Notes: generated by a model not told the origin, from the letters alone. 64,000 bases of DNA from Streptacidiphilus albus JL83 (GCF_000744705.1 NZ_JQML01000001.1:558001-622000); one strand, 5' to 3'. Shown: positions 17,419 to 26,637, counted from the first letter of the stretch. Translations and numbers: made by a program.

Positions 17419-17958
17419 GTGTCGGATTCGGTGTGGAAGAACCTCGGCGAGCACACGGTGTACGAGAACCCGTGGCTGCGTATCAACCTCGCCGACGTCG
17501 AACTCCCCAACGGCCGCCACCTCGACCACTACCTGATGCGGCTGCGGCCCGTCGCCCTCGCCACCTGCGTCAACGAGGACGACGAGGTGCTGCTGCTGTG
17601 GCGGCACCGCTTCATCACTGACACCTGGGGCTGGGAACTCGCCGCCGGAGTCGTCGAAGCCGGGGAATCGCTGGAGGCGGCCGCCGCACGGGAGATGCTG
17701 GAGGAGACGGGCTGGCGTCCGGGCCCGTTGAAGCATCTGCTGACGGTGGAGCCGTCGAACGGGCTCACGGATGCGCTGCACCATGTGTACTGGTCGGAGA
17801 GCGCGGAGTATGTGGGGCATCCGGAGGACGACTTCGAATCCGAGCGGCGCGAATGGGTGCCGCTGGCTCGGGTGCCCGAGATGGTCGCGAAGGGCGACGT
17901 ACGCTCCGCGAACGCCGTTGCCGCGCTTCTGCTGCTGCACCACATGCGGGTGGCATAG
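17419..17958 (+). CDS. NUDIX hydrolase (ADP-ribose pyrophosphatase-like)
   Basis: 179 residues from a GTG. The full Nudix box is present: G77VVEAGESLEAAAAREMLEETGW, with REMLEE at 91-96. The preceding LLWRHRFITDTWGWELAAG arrangement is typical of nucleoside-diphosphate-sugar pyrophosphatases such as ADP-ribose hydrolases. It needs divalent metal and hydrolyses X-linked nucleoside diphosphates; the exact substrate is unknown. Likely cotranscribed with the XRE-like regulator 52 bp upstream. Confidence 0.88.
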   Translation: MSDSVWKNLGEHTVYENPWLRINLADVELPNGRHLDHYLMRLRPVALATCVNEDDEVLLLWRHRFITDTWGWELAAGVVEAGESLEAAAAREMLEETGWRPGPLKHLLTVEPSNGLTDALHHVYWSESAEYVGHPEDDFESERREWVPLARVPEMVAKGDVRSANAVAALLLLHHMRVA

Positions 17959-18103
17959 AGCCGCGCCCTGCCCGTGTCTCGTGGCACACCGAGGAGACGG
18001 GCAGAGGAGTCACTGCGGCTGGCGGCAGGCGATGCGGCCGTTGACGCGGGTGGAGTGCCGACCGAGGCCGACTTCACGCTCGCTGGTCGGATTGACGCCA
18101 TCG

Positions 18104-18342
18104 CCTCAGCTTGACACTGTCGGTGATCTTGGTTGGTCAAGGTCAGGTGCCGAGGGTGCGCCAGGACTTGGATCGGGGAATCGACTGCTGGTCCAGGAAG
18201 GTCTGGAAGGCGGTGGGCGGTCTCGATGATGAGGGTTTCTCGGTCTCTGGTTGGCTGCTGAGTCGTTCGATGTTCACGGCGATGGCTGTGAGGACGTGTT
18301 GCAGGTGGGCTTTCGGCTGTCCTCGGTAGCGGCAGCGGCGCA
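18104..18342 (-). pseudogene. IS1182-type transposase 3' fragment, copy A
   Basis: 239 bp nearly identical, in inverted orientation, to 26186-26424. On the minus strand it encodes the C-terminal part of an IS1182-like transposase. The shared outer boundary begins with a cctNagcttgac sequence that is probably the IS end, and identity stops abruptly at 18342, just before the NTF2-like gene. No start, so not functional. Confidence 0.75.
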
Positions 18343-18360
18343 GACTGCTATTACTGGTGT

Positions 18361-18738
18361 ATGCAGGAAGACACCGCGCGGTCCGCGATCGACACGTTCA
18401 TCTCCGCGTTCAACGCCTCGGACGACAGCGATGTGACTGCGCTGCTCTCCCAGGCCCTGACCTCGGACGTGGTCTTCTGGGGACCGTTGGGCCGCACTGA
18501 GGGGATCGAGGCGGTCGAGCGGTTCGTGCTGGACATCCGCCGCCACCCCGCGGGGACCGGCACGATGACGCGCTGTTCGGCGGTGGACATGCCGGACGAG
18601 TGGGCCCGGTACCAGTGGGCCTTCACGACGCCGGATGGAGGCCCCCGCCTGGCGGGAACGGACGTCGTCCATCTGCGGCGGAGCCTCATCGACCAGGTCA
18701 TCGTCTTCGCGGGGGAGATCGAGCCGTCCGCCGCCTGA
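18361..18738 (+). CDS. NTF2/SnoaL-like protein
   Basis: 125 residues: ARSAIDTFISAFNASDDSDVTALLSQALTSDVVFWGPLGRTEGIEAVERFV fits the cone-shaped NTF2-like fold (SnoaL/ketosteroid-isomerase superfamily), with the later DEWARYQWAF strand and DVVHLRR. No ribosome-binding site precedes the ATG, which lies 19 nt from the end of the IS1182 fragment. A tattac hexamer 6 nt upstream could drive a leaderless transcript, or the IS may have removed the native promoter. Substrate or role unknown. Confidence 0.75.
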   Translation: MQEDTARSAIDTFISAFNASDDSDVTALLSQALTSDVVFWGPLGRTEGIEAVERFVLDIRRHPAGTGTMTRCSAVDMPDEWARYQWAFTTPDGGPRLAGTDVVHLRRSLIDQVIVFAGEIEPSAA

Positions 18739-19150
18739 GCCGTTCTCCTCTGGCGCCGTCCTTCTCCTGAACCGGCACATCCAACCGCCACGACGACCAA
18801 CCCGGCGAACCTATGCGGTCACAGCACTAGTCGTTCCAGGTCAGCACGTTGCTACGGACTAGCTTCGCTGTCAAAGGACACGCGCGGAGCACGGACCGTT
18901 CTTGGCCGTGGCGGGTTCCGGGCCGGACACAACCGGGTACCGGAGGCAGGGGTCGGCGGGGCGCCCGGAGGATACGTGCGGGTCACACGCTGGCTGCCCG
19001 GCGCCGACCCCTCCCCTCTCCCCTACCCCGGAATACCGCCGAGGCGCACGCGGCATACGACACAGGCTGTGCGGCCGGGACGACACACGCCTGGGGGCGC
19101 ACCGGTCGGTGCGCCCCCAGGCGTGTGCTTCGGCTACGGCGTGTGCCGGG
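18739..19150. other. Gene-free stretch containing the 19084-19127 hairpin
   Basis: About 410 bp with no supported gene on either strand. Its only clear element is the long perfect hairpin at 19084-19127. Confidence 0.5.
19084..19127 (-). terminator. Perfect 20-bp-stem hairpin downstream of small membrane protein
   Basis: cacacgcctgggggcgcacc (19084-19103) and its exact reverse complement (19108-19127) enclose a 4-nt loop. Lies 23 bp beyond the stop of the minus-strand gene at 19151. Very long and GC-rich, with no U-tract. Confidence 0.7.
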
Positions 19151-19312
19151 TCACCATCGGTACCAGCGACCGCCTCCGCCGCTGCTACGGGCGAAGAACC
19201 CGATGACCCACAGGACCAGCACAACCACCGCGACCCACCACAGAATATGAATCGCGAACCCCGCGCCGCCCAGGATCAGAGCGAGCAGAAGAACAAGCAG
19301 AACAGCACCCAT
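19151..19312 (-). CDS. Small hydrophobic membrane protein
   Basis: 53 residues from an ATG behind a perfect aaggagg. MGAVLLVLLLALILGGAGFA, then HILWWVAVVVLVLWVIGFFAR, gives two membrane helices ending in a glycine/arginine/tryptophan tail (SSGGGGRWYRW). Proteins of this exact style are widespread in Streptomyces and are usually unannotated because of their size. Function unknown. Confidence 0.8.
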   Translation of the reverse strand: MGAVLLVLLLALILGGAGFAIHILWWVAVVVLVLWVIGFFARSSGGGGRWYRW

Positions 19313-20036
19313 TGTCATCATCCTCCTTCACCAGGCTGCTGCCCCCAGCCCTCCGGACTATGCATCGCAATCGCCCCGACGCAGGCCACAGGCCCCCGCA
19401 CGCCCAGGCCGAGGACCGGGACAGCCCGCTGACGGCAGCTGTGGGTGACGACTTCAAACCCGGTGATCGTCAAGGCCGCTCCCCCGCAGGACATCCCCGC
19501 TGTCCTCCACCGGCGGCACTCCGGCAGGCCCCTCACCGGATCGGTGACCATCCCACAGAAACCCACAGGCACTGCGGCCGGCGCGCCAGGGATACTGCCC
19601 GTGCGCATCAGCCCCGCCGTCGCGGCCACCGTCCTCCTCTGGCCCTCGCCAGCTGCCCGGACAACCGTCACCGGCCCCTCCAGCGACGCCGCCAGCAAGG
19701 CCCCCCCAGCCCCAGGGCGGCGGTCAGCGCTCCGCTGGCACAAGGCCCGGGCCCGCAGGCGCACTACAGCGTCCGGGCCGGGTGCTGCCGCGCGCGGCGG
19801 CGCGGGCTGGTCGGGGCGGCGGGCCAGGAACAGCAGATCCTGGACCGACGGTAGTCCCAGTGCCCATGAGCCGTCATCAGGAAACGAGCGTGCACCCGGT
19901 GTGACGGCCGTCGGTTCCTCGGTACCTCGTTCCCACGTTCGAAGACCCGCTTTGCAGGGGTTTGTGTTCCTTGGTAGTGATCTCATTGGTTTAATTCCGC
20001 AGGCCCGCGGGGTGTCCGGACTGGCAGGATCGGGTC
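19313..20036. other. Stretch without a supported gene
   Basis: About 720 bp. Open frames exist on both strands (the longest, minus 19318-19986, has protein-like patches such as AASLEGPVTVVRAAGEG) but none has a ribosome-binding site or recognisable domain. Could hold a decayed gene. Confidence 0.4.
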
Positions 20037-20759
20037 ATGTCGGTAGATCCCTTGCTGGTCAGAGCCCGTGGGCTGTGGGAGCGCCTGGCCTCGGTGCCAG
20101 TCTCGTTCGCCCCGAACGGGGGTGTGCGCGTGGTCGTCTCGGCCGAGTCGGGACTGTGTCCGGCCGGATGGGTTGGCGTTGTGACGCTGGGAGGATCGGC
20201 GATCGTGACCGCGCCCAGCGAGGACACGGCCGCGATGGTTCACGATGCCTTGACTGGATTGCCGGTGGAGGCTGTAGCCGATGCCGATGCGGTCCGCGAG
20301 GTGCTGTCGGTGGCCCGGGTACTCGGGCCGGCTGCGTTGGCGTATGTGTCCGCGGACGGGTTCCGCCCGGTAGACCCCGGTCTGCTGACGGTGGAACGAC
20401 TGCCGGGAGAGCACCAGGACCTGCGTGGCCTGGAGAAGCTCGCGGGCGAGGAGGACACCGGGGAAGCCGGCTTGGAGGAGATTACCTCGCCCGCGTTCGT
20501 AGTTCGCCAGGGCGGCCACGTGGTCGCCGCTGCCGGATACCGGGTCTGGCCGGGCCGGACCGCCCATATCAGTGTGCTGACCGCCCCCGCGTGGCGAGGG
20601 CGGGGACTGGCCCGGACGGCGGGCTCGGCGACGGCGGCGCACGCGCTCGCAGCCGATCTGCTGCCCCAGTGGCGGGCCCGGGTGCCTGCCTCCCGACGGG
20701 TCGCACTCGCGCTGGGTTTCCGGGAGCTGGGCGCCCAGCTCAGCATCGAACTCGCGTAG
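20037..20759 (+). CDS. GNAT family N-acetyltransferase
   Basis: 240 residues. The C-terminal half has the GNAT core: FVVRQGGHVVAAAGYRVW (beta-4), TAHISVLTAPAWRGRGLAR with the acetyl-CoA-binding R/Q-x-x-G-x-G/A pyrophosphate loop as RGRGLA, then ATAAHALAADLLPQWRA and the ARRVALALGFRELG ending. The N-terminal about 110 residues are a less conserved lobe. Acceptor unknown. Ribosome-binding site is weak (gcagga). The dienelactone hydrolase downstream is convergent. Confidence 0.85.
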   Translation: MSVDPLLVRARGLWERLASVPVSFAPNGGVRVVVSAESGLCPAGWVGVVTLGGSAIVTAPSEDTAAMVHDALTGLPVEAVADADAVREVLSVARVLGPAALAYVSADGFRPVDPGLLTVERLPGEHQDLRGLEKLAGEEDTGEAGLEEITSPAFVVRQGGHVVAAAGYRVWPGRTAHISVLTAPAWRGRGLARTAGSATAAHALAADLLPQWRARVPASRRVALALGFRELGAQLSIELA

Positions 20760-20791
20760 GCCTTGTGCTCGCAGGGCGGCCGGGCACGCCG

Positions 20792-21409
20792 TCATCCGAC
20801 CCGTTGCGGCCGGCTCTCGGGGGCGAGCTGTGGATCGTGTCGGCGGAGGAAATCCACGACCCGTGCCCAGGTCAGCTCGGCTGCGGCTGCGTTGTGGTCC
20901 GGTGAGGCGGGGTCCGTGTAGAAGTGGCCGGCGCTGGGGTAGCGGAAGACCTCCAGGACGGATGCGGATCCCTTGGCTGTCATCTCCATGGCGGCGACGC
21001 GTTCCGGAGGAGCGAAGGGGTCCGGGTCGGCGGCGTGCAGCTGGATGCCGAGACCAGGGCGGGAGTTGACCGGCACCTCGGCCGTGGCGTGCAGGAGCAG
21101 GATCCCGGCGGCACCGGTCCGTTCGGGCCACAGACCGCTGACCACGCCAGTGCCCATGGAGACACCGACCAGCACCGTGTCCTCCGGCATGCCTTCCAGT
21201 GCCAGCCGAGCGCGCTGCATCACGGTGTCCCAGCCCACCTGTTCCACCAGCCCGAACCCTTCATCAAGGGTGGTCGCCACCAGACCACCGAAGAGGTCAG
21301 GGGCGACGACTTCGTGCCCGGCCCGGCGAAGCCTCTCGGCGGCAAGGAGCTCGACGGGGCGGAGGCCGAGCACAGAGTGGAAGAGTGCGATGTGTGCCAT
21401 GACGCTCAT
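20792..21409 (-). CDS. Dienelactone hydrolase family protein
   Basis: About 205 residues (ATG at 21409; 21400 is an alternative). MAHIALFHSVLGLRPVELL starts the fold, with VVAPDLFGG, the nucleophile elbow VGVSMGTG (intact GxSMG), and a late YPSAGHFYTD segment supplying the catalytic histidine. The family hydrolyses dienelactones and related esters. In contrast to the two nucleophile-less hydrolases elsewhere in the window, this one looks catalytically complete. Ribosome-binding site weak. Confidence 0.85.
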   Translation of the reverse strand: MSVMAHIALFHSVLGLRPVELLAAERLRRAGHEVVAPDLFGGLVATTLDEGFGLVEQVGWDTVMQRARLALEGMPEDTVLVGVSMGTGVVSGLWPERTGAAGILLLHATAEVPVNSRPGLGIQLHAADPDPFAPPERVAAMEMTAKGSASVLEVFRYPSAGHFYTDPASPDHNAAAAELTWARVVDFLRRHDPQLAPESRPQRVG

Positions 21410-21497
21410 CGTGCCCGAGGGTACTACCGGTCGTCGTCTGTGCCTGGACAAGGCAGTTGGAACCACGAGCCTGCTGTGACCTGCCGGTTTGTGTCCC

Positions 21498-21558
21498 GTC
21501 TCAAATGATCTGGTCCAGGGCCAGGGCTGTGACCTGCAACGACCGGGTCATTTGAGAC
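21498..21558. repeat. 11-bp inverted repeat pair
   Basis: gtctcaaatga (21498-21508) and its exact reverse complement tcatttgagac (21548-21558), 39 bp apart, in a non-coding patch. Could be element ends or operator half-sites. Confidence 0.5.
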
Positions 21559-22395
21559 GCCCGGCCACCGGAGATCTCGGATCGTGCGGTTGCCCGAGCC
21601 GAACCCCAGTACCGACTGGAGCGCGCTGCCCGGAGTGCACCTGCGCTGCCCCGACGACGAGAGCCTGATCGAGTGGGGCGACCCCGAACAGGAGTGCTTG
21701 TGCGGACGGCTCAGCCGGGACAGCGAGGGCCAGCTGCTGCCGCTGACGCCGTGCGATTTCATCGCCGTCCAGGAAACGCCCCCCGAAGACCGCCCTCCGG
21801 GCCAGGTCCCACAGGACGAGCTCGTCCGCGGCGGACAGGCAGTACTCCCACGTCGACGTCGGCGACGCGCCGGCTGCAGCGGCGGTCACACGTCGGCCCG
21901 GCCCAGGAGCTGCCACAACTCGCTCACGGCCCGGGCCAGCGCGGCCCGGTCCTCGGCGTCCGGCGGACCCGAGTCGGCGACCGGGGGATTGAAGCCGCCG
22001 GCGTCGTTCAGGGTGCCGGCGAACAGCGTGACGACCGGTGCCGCGAAGCTGGCCGTGATGCCCAGCCAGCGGCGGTCGGCGTCGTGGACCAGGTGCTTCT
22101 GCTCGCTCGGCGCGCCGCCCAGGACGCGGACCTGGCCGCCCCTTGCGAGGTCCTCGATGATGCGGTCAGCGATCTGGTCCGGTCCCCATGTCCGTGCCCT
22201 CCCTGGTGTGATCATCCCTGTGACGGGGCCACCGCAGCCGGTACGCCCGGGCAGGCGCGATGATGTCAGCGGAGTCGAGCCAGTCCCAGGGCCGCCCGCC
22301 GCGGCCTCCCGGTCGTGTTCGGACCTCCGCACCTCGACCGCGAGCCTACGGCCGACCGGTTCCCTCCGCCGACGCCGGAGCTGAGCAGACAGCGT
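21559..22395. other. Decayed gene region
   Basis: Several short protein-like stretches occur without coherent genes. Plus strand from 21584 encodes an N-terminus (RLPEPNPSTDWSALPGVHL) that degenerates near 21780. Minus strand 21886-22215 encodes about 109 residues (WLGITASFAAPVVTLFAGTL) of unknown family. Minus strand near 21800-21870 encodes WEYCLSAADELVLWDLARRA. Best read as remnants. Confidence 0.45.
21886..22215 (-). CDS. Hypothetical protein, possibly a remnant
   Basis: About 109 residues from an ATG with a weak acaggg upstream. Contains GPDQIADRIIEDLARGGQVRVLGG, WLGITASFAAPVVTLFAGTL and EDRAALARAVSELWQLLGRA, which look like genuine coding sequence, but no family is recognised and both sides are decayed sequence. 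Confidence 0.35.
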   Translation of the reverse strand: MITPGRARTWGPDQIADRIIEDLARGGQVRVLGGAPSEQKHLVHDADRRWLGITASFAAPVVTLFAGTLNDAGGFNPPVADSGPPDAEDRAALARAVSELWQLLGRADV

Positions 22396-22690
22396 TCACG
22401 GCGCCCCGGCCCCGGCCGGCGAACCGGGACCTCCCGCATGCAGCAGGGCCAGGACCTCCGCGGCTGTCCCCACGTCGCCGAAGCAGCGGTGGACCACGGT
22501 CAGGGTGGTGTTGTGCGCCTCGTCCGAGTAGGTCGCGGCGGCGTCGGCGACCAGAACCGCCCGGTAGCCCGGCGCCGCCGCGTCCCGCACGGTGGACCAC
22601 ACAGACGCCGGAGGCTTTGCCCGCCACGACGACCGTGTTGAAGGTCTGCCGGGTCCACCTGTGGGGGGAGCGGCAGGTCCGGGTCGTTCG
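22396..22690 (-). pseudogene. Isochorismatase-like cysteine hydrolase, frameshifted C-terminal remnant
   Basis: Upstream frame: FNTVVVAGKASGVCV, the cysteine-hydrolase active-site strand with its catalytic Cys. The continuation (WSTVRDAAAPGYRAVLVADAAATYSDEAHN, to LALLHAGG) lies in a different frame. The join is at a short gt repeat (tgtgtgg where tgtgtgtgg would keep frame), consistent with a 2-nt contraction. The N-terminal half of the gene is absent. Confidence 0.7.
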
Positions 22691-22718
22691 TTGACTTTGA
22701 GTCATAAACGGATAGTTT
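22691..22718 (+). promoter_or_regulatory. Candidate promoter in an AT-rich island
   Basis: ttgact (22691-22696), 16-bp spacer, tagttt (22713-22718) in an AT-rich patch unlike its surroundings. About 370 bp ahead of the secreted lectin gene. A 7-bp inverted repeat ggtgtca / tgacacc (22741-22747, 22767-22773) follows and could be an operator. Confidence 0.5.
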
Positions 22719-23090
22719 TTGCAAATATGGCCCTTGATGAGGTGTCAGTGGATCTTTCAAATGCTATGACACCGGCGCGTCCGCGGGGCCGAATGGCGCA
22801 GGCCACGCCGGGCCAGGGGTGCCCCTCTCTTTGCGTTCGAGGCCGGATCGCCCCTTGGAGCAGTGATTGCGGCCGCGCCGCCGCCACCGGGCGGCCGACC
22901 CGCCAAGGCGCGAGGGTTCTCGGCAACCGGAGCATCACCGGTGCCCGGTGCATATCGGCGCCCGCTGCCATTGTGTCCGGCCGTTAGCCACACCCCCGAG
23001 GGCGCGTTCCCCGCTCCGGTTGCACCGGCCGCCGGACCGCTCGCGTGTCCTGCACAAGCGTCTCGTCCCGCTGTCCCCGGAGGTCTGCTC

Positions 23091-25451
23091 ATGCACAGAT
23101 TCCCACGTGTCCCCATCCGCTCCCGCCGACGTTCGGCCCGTCCGCGCAGGCGGGCTCTGCACCTGGTGCTCGTCGCCGCACTTGCCACGGCCGGACTGCT
23201 GCCGGCCGCCGTCACGCCCGCGGCACAGGCACGGGAGGCCCGGAAAGTGGCGCAGCCCCCGGCCACGGCCGGGGCGCCGGTCGTGACCATCGCCCAGGAC
23301 GGCACCACGACGGTGTTCGCCCGCACTCCCGCCGACGGCCTGCTGCGGCGCGAGCGCAGCCACGCCACCGCCCAATGGGGCGCGTGGATCGACACTGGCG
23401 GACAGACCACCGGAAACGCCGTCGTCGGGCACCGGCTGGACGGCGGGTTGGAGGTCTTCGCCACCCGTGCCTCCGGTCACGTCTGGTTCCAGGCGCAGGA
23501 GGCGTCGGGCTGGGGCGCCTGGAGCGACATGGGGACTCCGCCCGGCACGACGGCGGCCGGGACGCCGGTCGTGGTGACCGACAACAACGCCGCCGCCTCC
23601 ACCCGTGCCAGCGGCCAGGTCCAGGGAAACTCGGACGGCCGCCTGGAGCTGTTCGTGCGCGGTGCGGACGACGCCCTGTGGCATCGCGCCCAGAAGGCTC
23701 CCAACGACGGGGGCTGGAGCGCGTGGGAGAAGCTGGGCGGCGGGCCGTGGGCCGGTGACCCCGCCGCCGTCGTCACTGGTGCCGGTCGCATCGCACTGGC
23801 GGCCCGCACCAGCGACGGTCACCTGAACGCGACCAGCCAGAAGCAGCCCAGCACCCAGGAGGCCTCGCTGCCAACCGGCAACTGGGCACCCTGGACCGAT
23901 CTGGGCGCCGACTTCATCAGCAACCCCCAACTGGTGGCCAACGCCTACAGGACCAGCACCGGGCAGACCAGTACGCGCGGCAACGGCACCCTGCTGCAGG
24001 CCTTCGCCAACCGCAGCGACCACCACCCGTGGACCGTCGCCCAGTCCCAGTCCGGCACCGCAGCCACTCCCGACGGCACCTGGGACACCGGCCACCCCTA
24101 CGACCTCGGCCTGGCCCTCACCTCACCGCCTGTGGTCGCCGCGGCCAGCGACGGACGCCTGTCGGTCTTCGGCTTCAACAGCGACCACACCGTCGTCCAC
24201 CGCTCCCAGACCCACACCCTCATCCCGGGCACCGATGCCACCGGCATCTGGGACGGGGGCTGGCCCCCGCACCCCGGGGTGTCGGCCACGGCCCTTACCG
24301 TCACCCGCACCGCCGCAGGCGCCTTCACGGTCATCGTTGTCGATCAAGCCTCCGCCACGATGTACGCGATCGACCAGCTCGCCGCCGGCACCCCCGACTC
24401 GCCGGCGGGCACCTGGCTCGACTGGAGCGCACCGGCCCCGATCTCAACCGACCACTGCGCGGGCGCCGGGGCACCGGACTGCCTCAGGATCCATCTCCCC
24501 GACCTGAACCAAGACCTCGACACCATCCCTGGCACCACGTTCGAGCCCGTCAACCGCGAGACCCCCGACCCGCAATCAACAAGCCAGAAGTGGGCCCTCG
24601 AACCCGTTCCCGGCGCGACCAACGGCACCTTCACCATCCTCAACCACCTCACCCTCGGGTGTATCGCCAACGATGACTCGGAGGTGGGCGTATACCCCTG
24701 CGGCGCGTCCGCGGTGACGAAGTGGTACCTCGAACCTGCGACCACCGACAGCACCGGGAAGCCCACGGGCTACCGCATCCACAAGGCCGGCGCGGCACTC
24801 TGCCTCACAGCGACCCTGGACTCCGAGTTGAGCGCTCCCTGGGTCATCCAGGCATCCCCCTGCGGCGACGGCAACCCGAACCACAAGCAGGTCTGGAACC
24901 TCGGTGGAGACGGCGCCACCGCCCCCGGCATCCTCAACCTCGCGCTCGAACACGCCGCCGCCGCCTGCGCCGGCGACAAGACGTCCAACTGCGTCTTCCA
25001 GGACACCAGCACCCCGGTCCCCTACAACGCACCCGCCTGCGTGTACGGCGACGTCCTCTACAACAACAGCCCCTCCAGCACCGCCACGCTGGGCGCCGAG
25101 TGGAAGCACCTGACCGGCTCCGACTGGTCGGTCGGCGGTGAGGTGTCCGTCGGCCCCTTCACGTCCCTCGGCCTCGGCGCCACTTTCTCGACCGATCACA
25201 CCTGGGTCGACGACGACGAGACCTCGCGGACGACGGACATCGAGGTACCGCCCGGACAGTTCGGCTGGATCGAGGAATCCCCCCTGGTCATGCAGACCAT
25301 CGGCTACTGGAAGTTCACCATCGGCGGATACACCTACACCGTCCCAGGCCACAACCTCTCCAACGCCCGGGACAACACGGGCGGCCAGAACACCCTCGTC
25401 ATCACCAACACCTCTCCCGAACCTCCCACCAACGCCCCCTGCAACCAGTAA
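23091..25451 (+). CDS. Secreted multidomain lectin-like protein with beta-propeller repeats and a pore-former-like C-terminus
   Basis: 786 residues from an ATG behind ccggagg. An arginine-rich n-region and hydrophobic core (LHLVLVAALATAGLLPAAV) end at AQA, a Sec signal peptide. Residues about 55-460 contain repeated blades with Ser/Asp-Gly-Arg-Leu-Glu-Leu/Val-Phe and W-x-x-W-x-x-L/M-G patterns as in PLL/tachylectin-like sugar-binding propellers. A segment at about 465-620 has ricin-B-like features (QKWALEPV; LTLGCIAND). The last about 130 residues (EWKHLTGSDWSVGGEVSVGP, then DIEVPPGQFGWIEESP) alternate like ETX/MTX2 aerolysin-type pore formers; that last assignment is inference. Terminator at 25740. 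Confidence 0.8.
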   Translation: MHRFPRVPIRSRRRSARPRRRALHLVLVAALATAGLLPAAVTPAAQAREARKVAQPPATAGAPVVTIAQDGTTTVFARTPADGLLRRERSHATAQWGAWIDTGGQTTGNAVVGHRLDGGLEVFATRASGHVWFQAQEASGWGAWSDMGTPPGTTAAGTPVVVTDNNAAASTRASGQVQGNSDGRLELFVRGADDALWHRAQKAPNDGGWSAWEKLGGGPWAGDPAAVVTGAGRIALAARTSDGHLNATSQKQPSTQEASLPTGNWAPWTDLGADFISNPQLVANAYRTSTGQTSTRGNGTLLQAFANRSDHHPWTVAQSQSGTAATPDGTWDTGHPYDLGLALTSPPVVAAASDGRLSVFGFNSDHTVVHRSQTHTLIPGTDATGIWDGGWPPHPGVSATALTVTRTAAGAFTVIVVDQASATMYAIDQLAAGTPDSPAGTWLDWSAPAPISTDHCAGAGAPDCLRIHLPDLNQDLDTIPGTTFEPVNRETPDPQSTSQKWALEPVPGATNGTFTILNHLTLGCIANDDSEVGVYPCGASAVTKWYLEPATTDSTGKPTGYRIHKAGAALCLTATLDSELSAPWVIQASPCGDGNPNHKQVWNLGGDGATAPGILNLALEHAAAACAGDKTSNCVFQDTSTPVPYNAPACVYGDVLYNNSPSSTATLGAEWKHLTGSDWSVGGEVSVGPFTSLGLGATFSTDHTWVDDDETSRTTDIEVPPGQFGWIEESPLVMQTIGYWKFTIGGYTYTVPGHNLSNARDNTGGQNTLVITNTSPEPPTNAPCNQ

Positions 25452-25830
25452 CACCGACCAAGAGCCCCAATGCGGACACAGACACCGAGCGGCGGACCGG
25501 TACGGGGTGCTGACCGGCTGCCCGGTGGCGGGGCCGCCGCCTGGCGGAGGACCGCCGGTGTCGTCCACGGGGCAAGTCGGGACGAGTACGGAGCATTCCC
25601 GGCCAACGTGGCTCCGGAAGCCGTTGCGTCCTACACCTACAGGAAAGCGCGGACTACGTTGGCACTGTAGTCGTTAGGGACTGCTCTGAGTTCAGATCAT
25701 TAGTTCCGGAAATCGTCCTTGGGGCATGACCACGGCAGTCGGCGGCCCGGCACCCTGCGTGCCGGGCCGCCGCAGTTCACCGGACGCCCCTCCCAAGGGG
25801 CTGCTGTGACGCCACCCACGCCTACAACCG
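25452..25830. other. Intergenic stretch with terminator
   Basis: About 380 bp after the lectin gene. Only the hairpin at 25740-25772 is recognised. Confidence 0.5.
25740..25772. terminator. Perfect 14-bp-stem hairpin
   Basis: cggcggcccggcac (25740-25753) pairs exactly with gtgccgggccgccg (25759-25772) around cctgc. Downstream of the lectin gene. Confidence 0.65.
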
Positions 25831-26424
25831 ATGTGGTCCGAGGGTTTCGACCGCGACGACTTCCACATCGACTTCGACCGCCGACAAGTGACCTGCCCCC
25901 AGGGCCAGGTCAGCGCAGGCTGGCACGGCCCCTACCCGACCTCCTCACCCACCGCGGCACCCCTGATCGTGGCGCGATTCACCAAGAGCCAGTGCCAGCC
26001 GTGCCCGGACCGGCCCCGGTGCACCAGCTCCAGCGACGCCCGCAACGTGGGCTTTCCCCCACAGGAACTCCGTGATCTGCAAGTCCGCGTCCGCGCCGAG
26101 CAGCAGTCACCCGAATGGAAGGCCCGCTACGCGGTCCGCTCCGGAGTGGAGGGCACCATCAACGGGTTCGCCCACGGCCACGGCATGCGCCGCTGCCGCT
26201 ACCGAGGACAGCCGAAAGCCCACCTGCAACACGTCCTCACAGCCATCGCCGTGAACATCGAACGACTCAGCAGCCAACCAGAGACCGAGAAACCCTCATC
26301 ATCGAGACCGCCCACCGCCTTCCAGGCCTTCCTGGACCAGCAGTCGATTCCCCGATCCAAGTCCTGGCGCACCCTCGGCACCTGACCTTGACCAACCAAG
26401 ACCACCGACAGAGTCAAGCTCAGG
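25831..26424 (+). pseudogene. IS1182-type transposase C-terminal fragment, copy B
   Basis: About 184 codons open to 26385: [20 protein letters not shown], the cysteine cluster [10 protein letters not shown], and the catalytic-end region [32 protein letters not shown] typical of IS1182/DDE transposases (DUF772-type N-terminus missing). The last 239 bp (26186-26424) are duplicated in inverse orientation at 18104-18342. Confidence 0.8.
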
Positions 26425-26637
26425 ACACTCTGCGGTCGGGGACGTTGGGCCTACCAGCTGACCGACCGCATCTTGCCTCGAAGTCACTCTTCAACAGGAG
26501 TCGCCCCGGCTTCAGCTGGCCGCCCCGCAGCGGAAGTGCACACGGAGTGACTGGTAGCGGCCGTCGGGTCCGGGCATGCAAGTTGACGGCACGTGAGGTG
26601 GTCATGTCGTGTCCGTTCGACCTGAGAGAATGGACCA

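Noticed and set aside
19318..19986. 222-codon minus-strand ORF
   Set aside because: Some protein-like patches but no ribosome-binding site, start context or recognisable domain.
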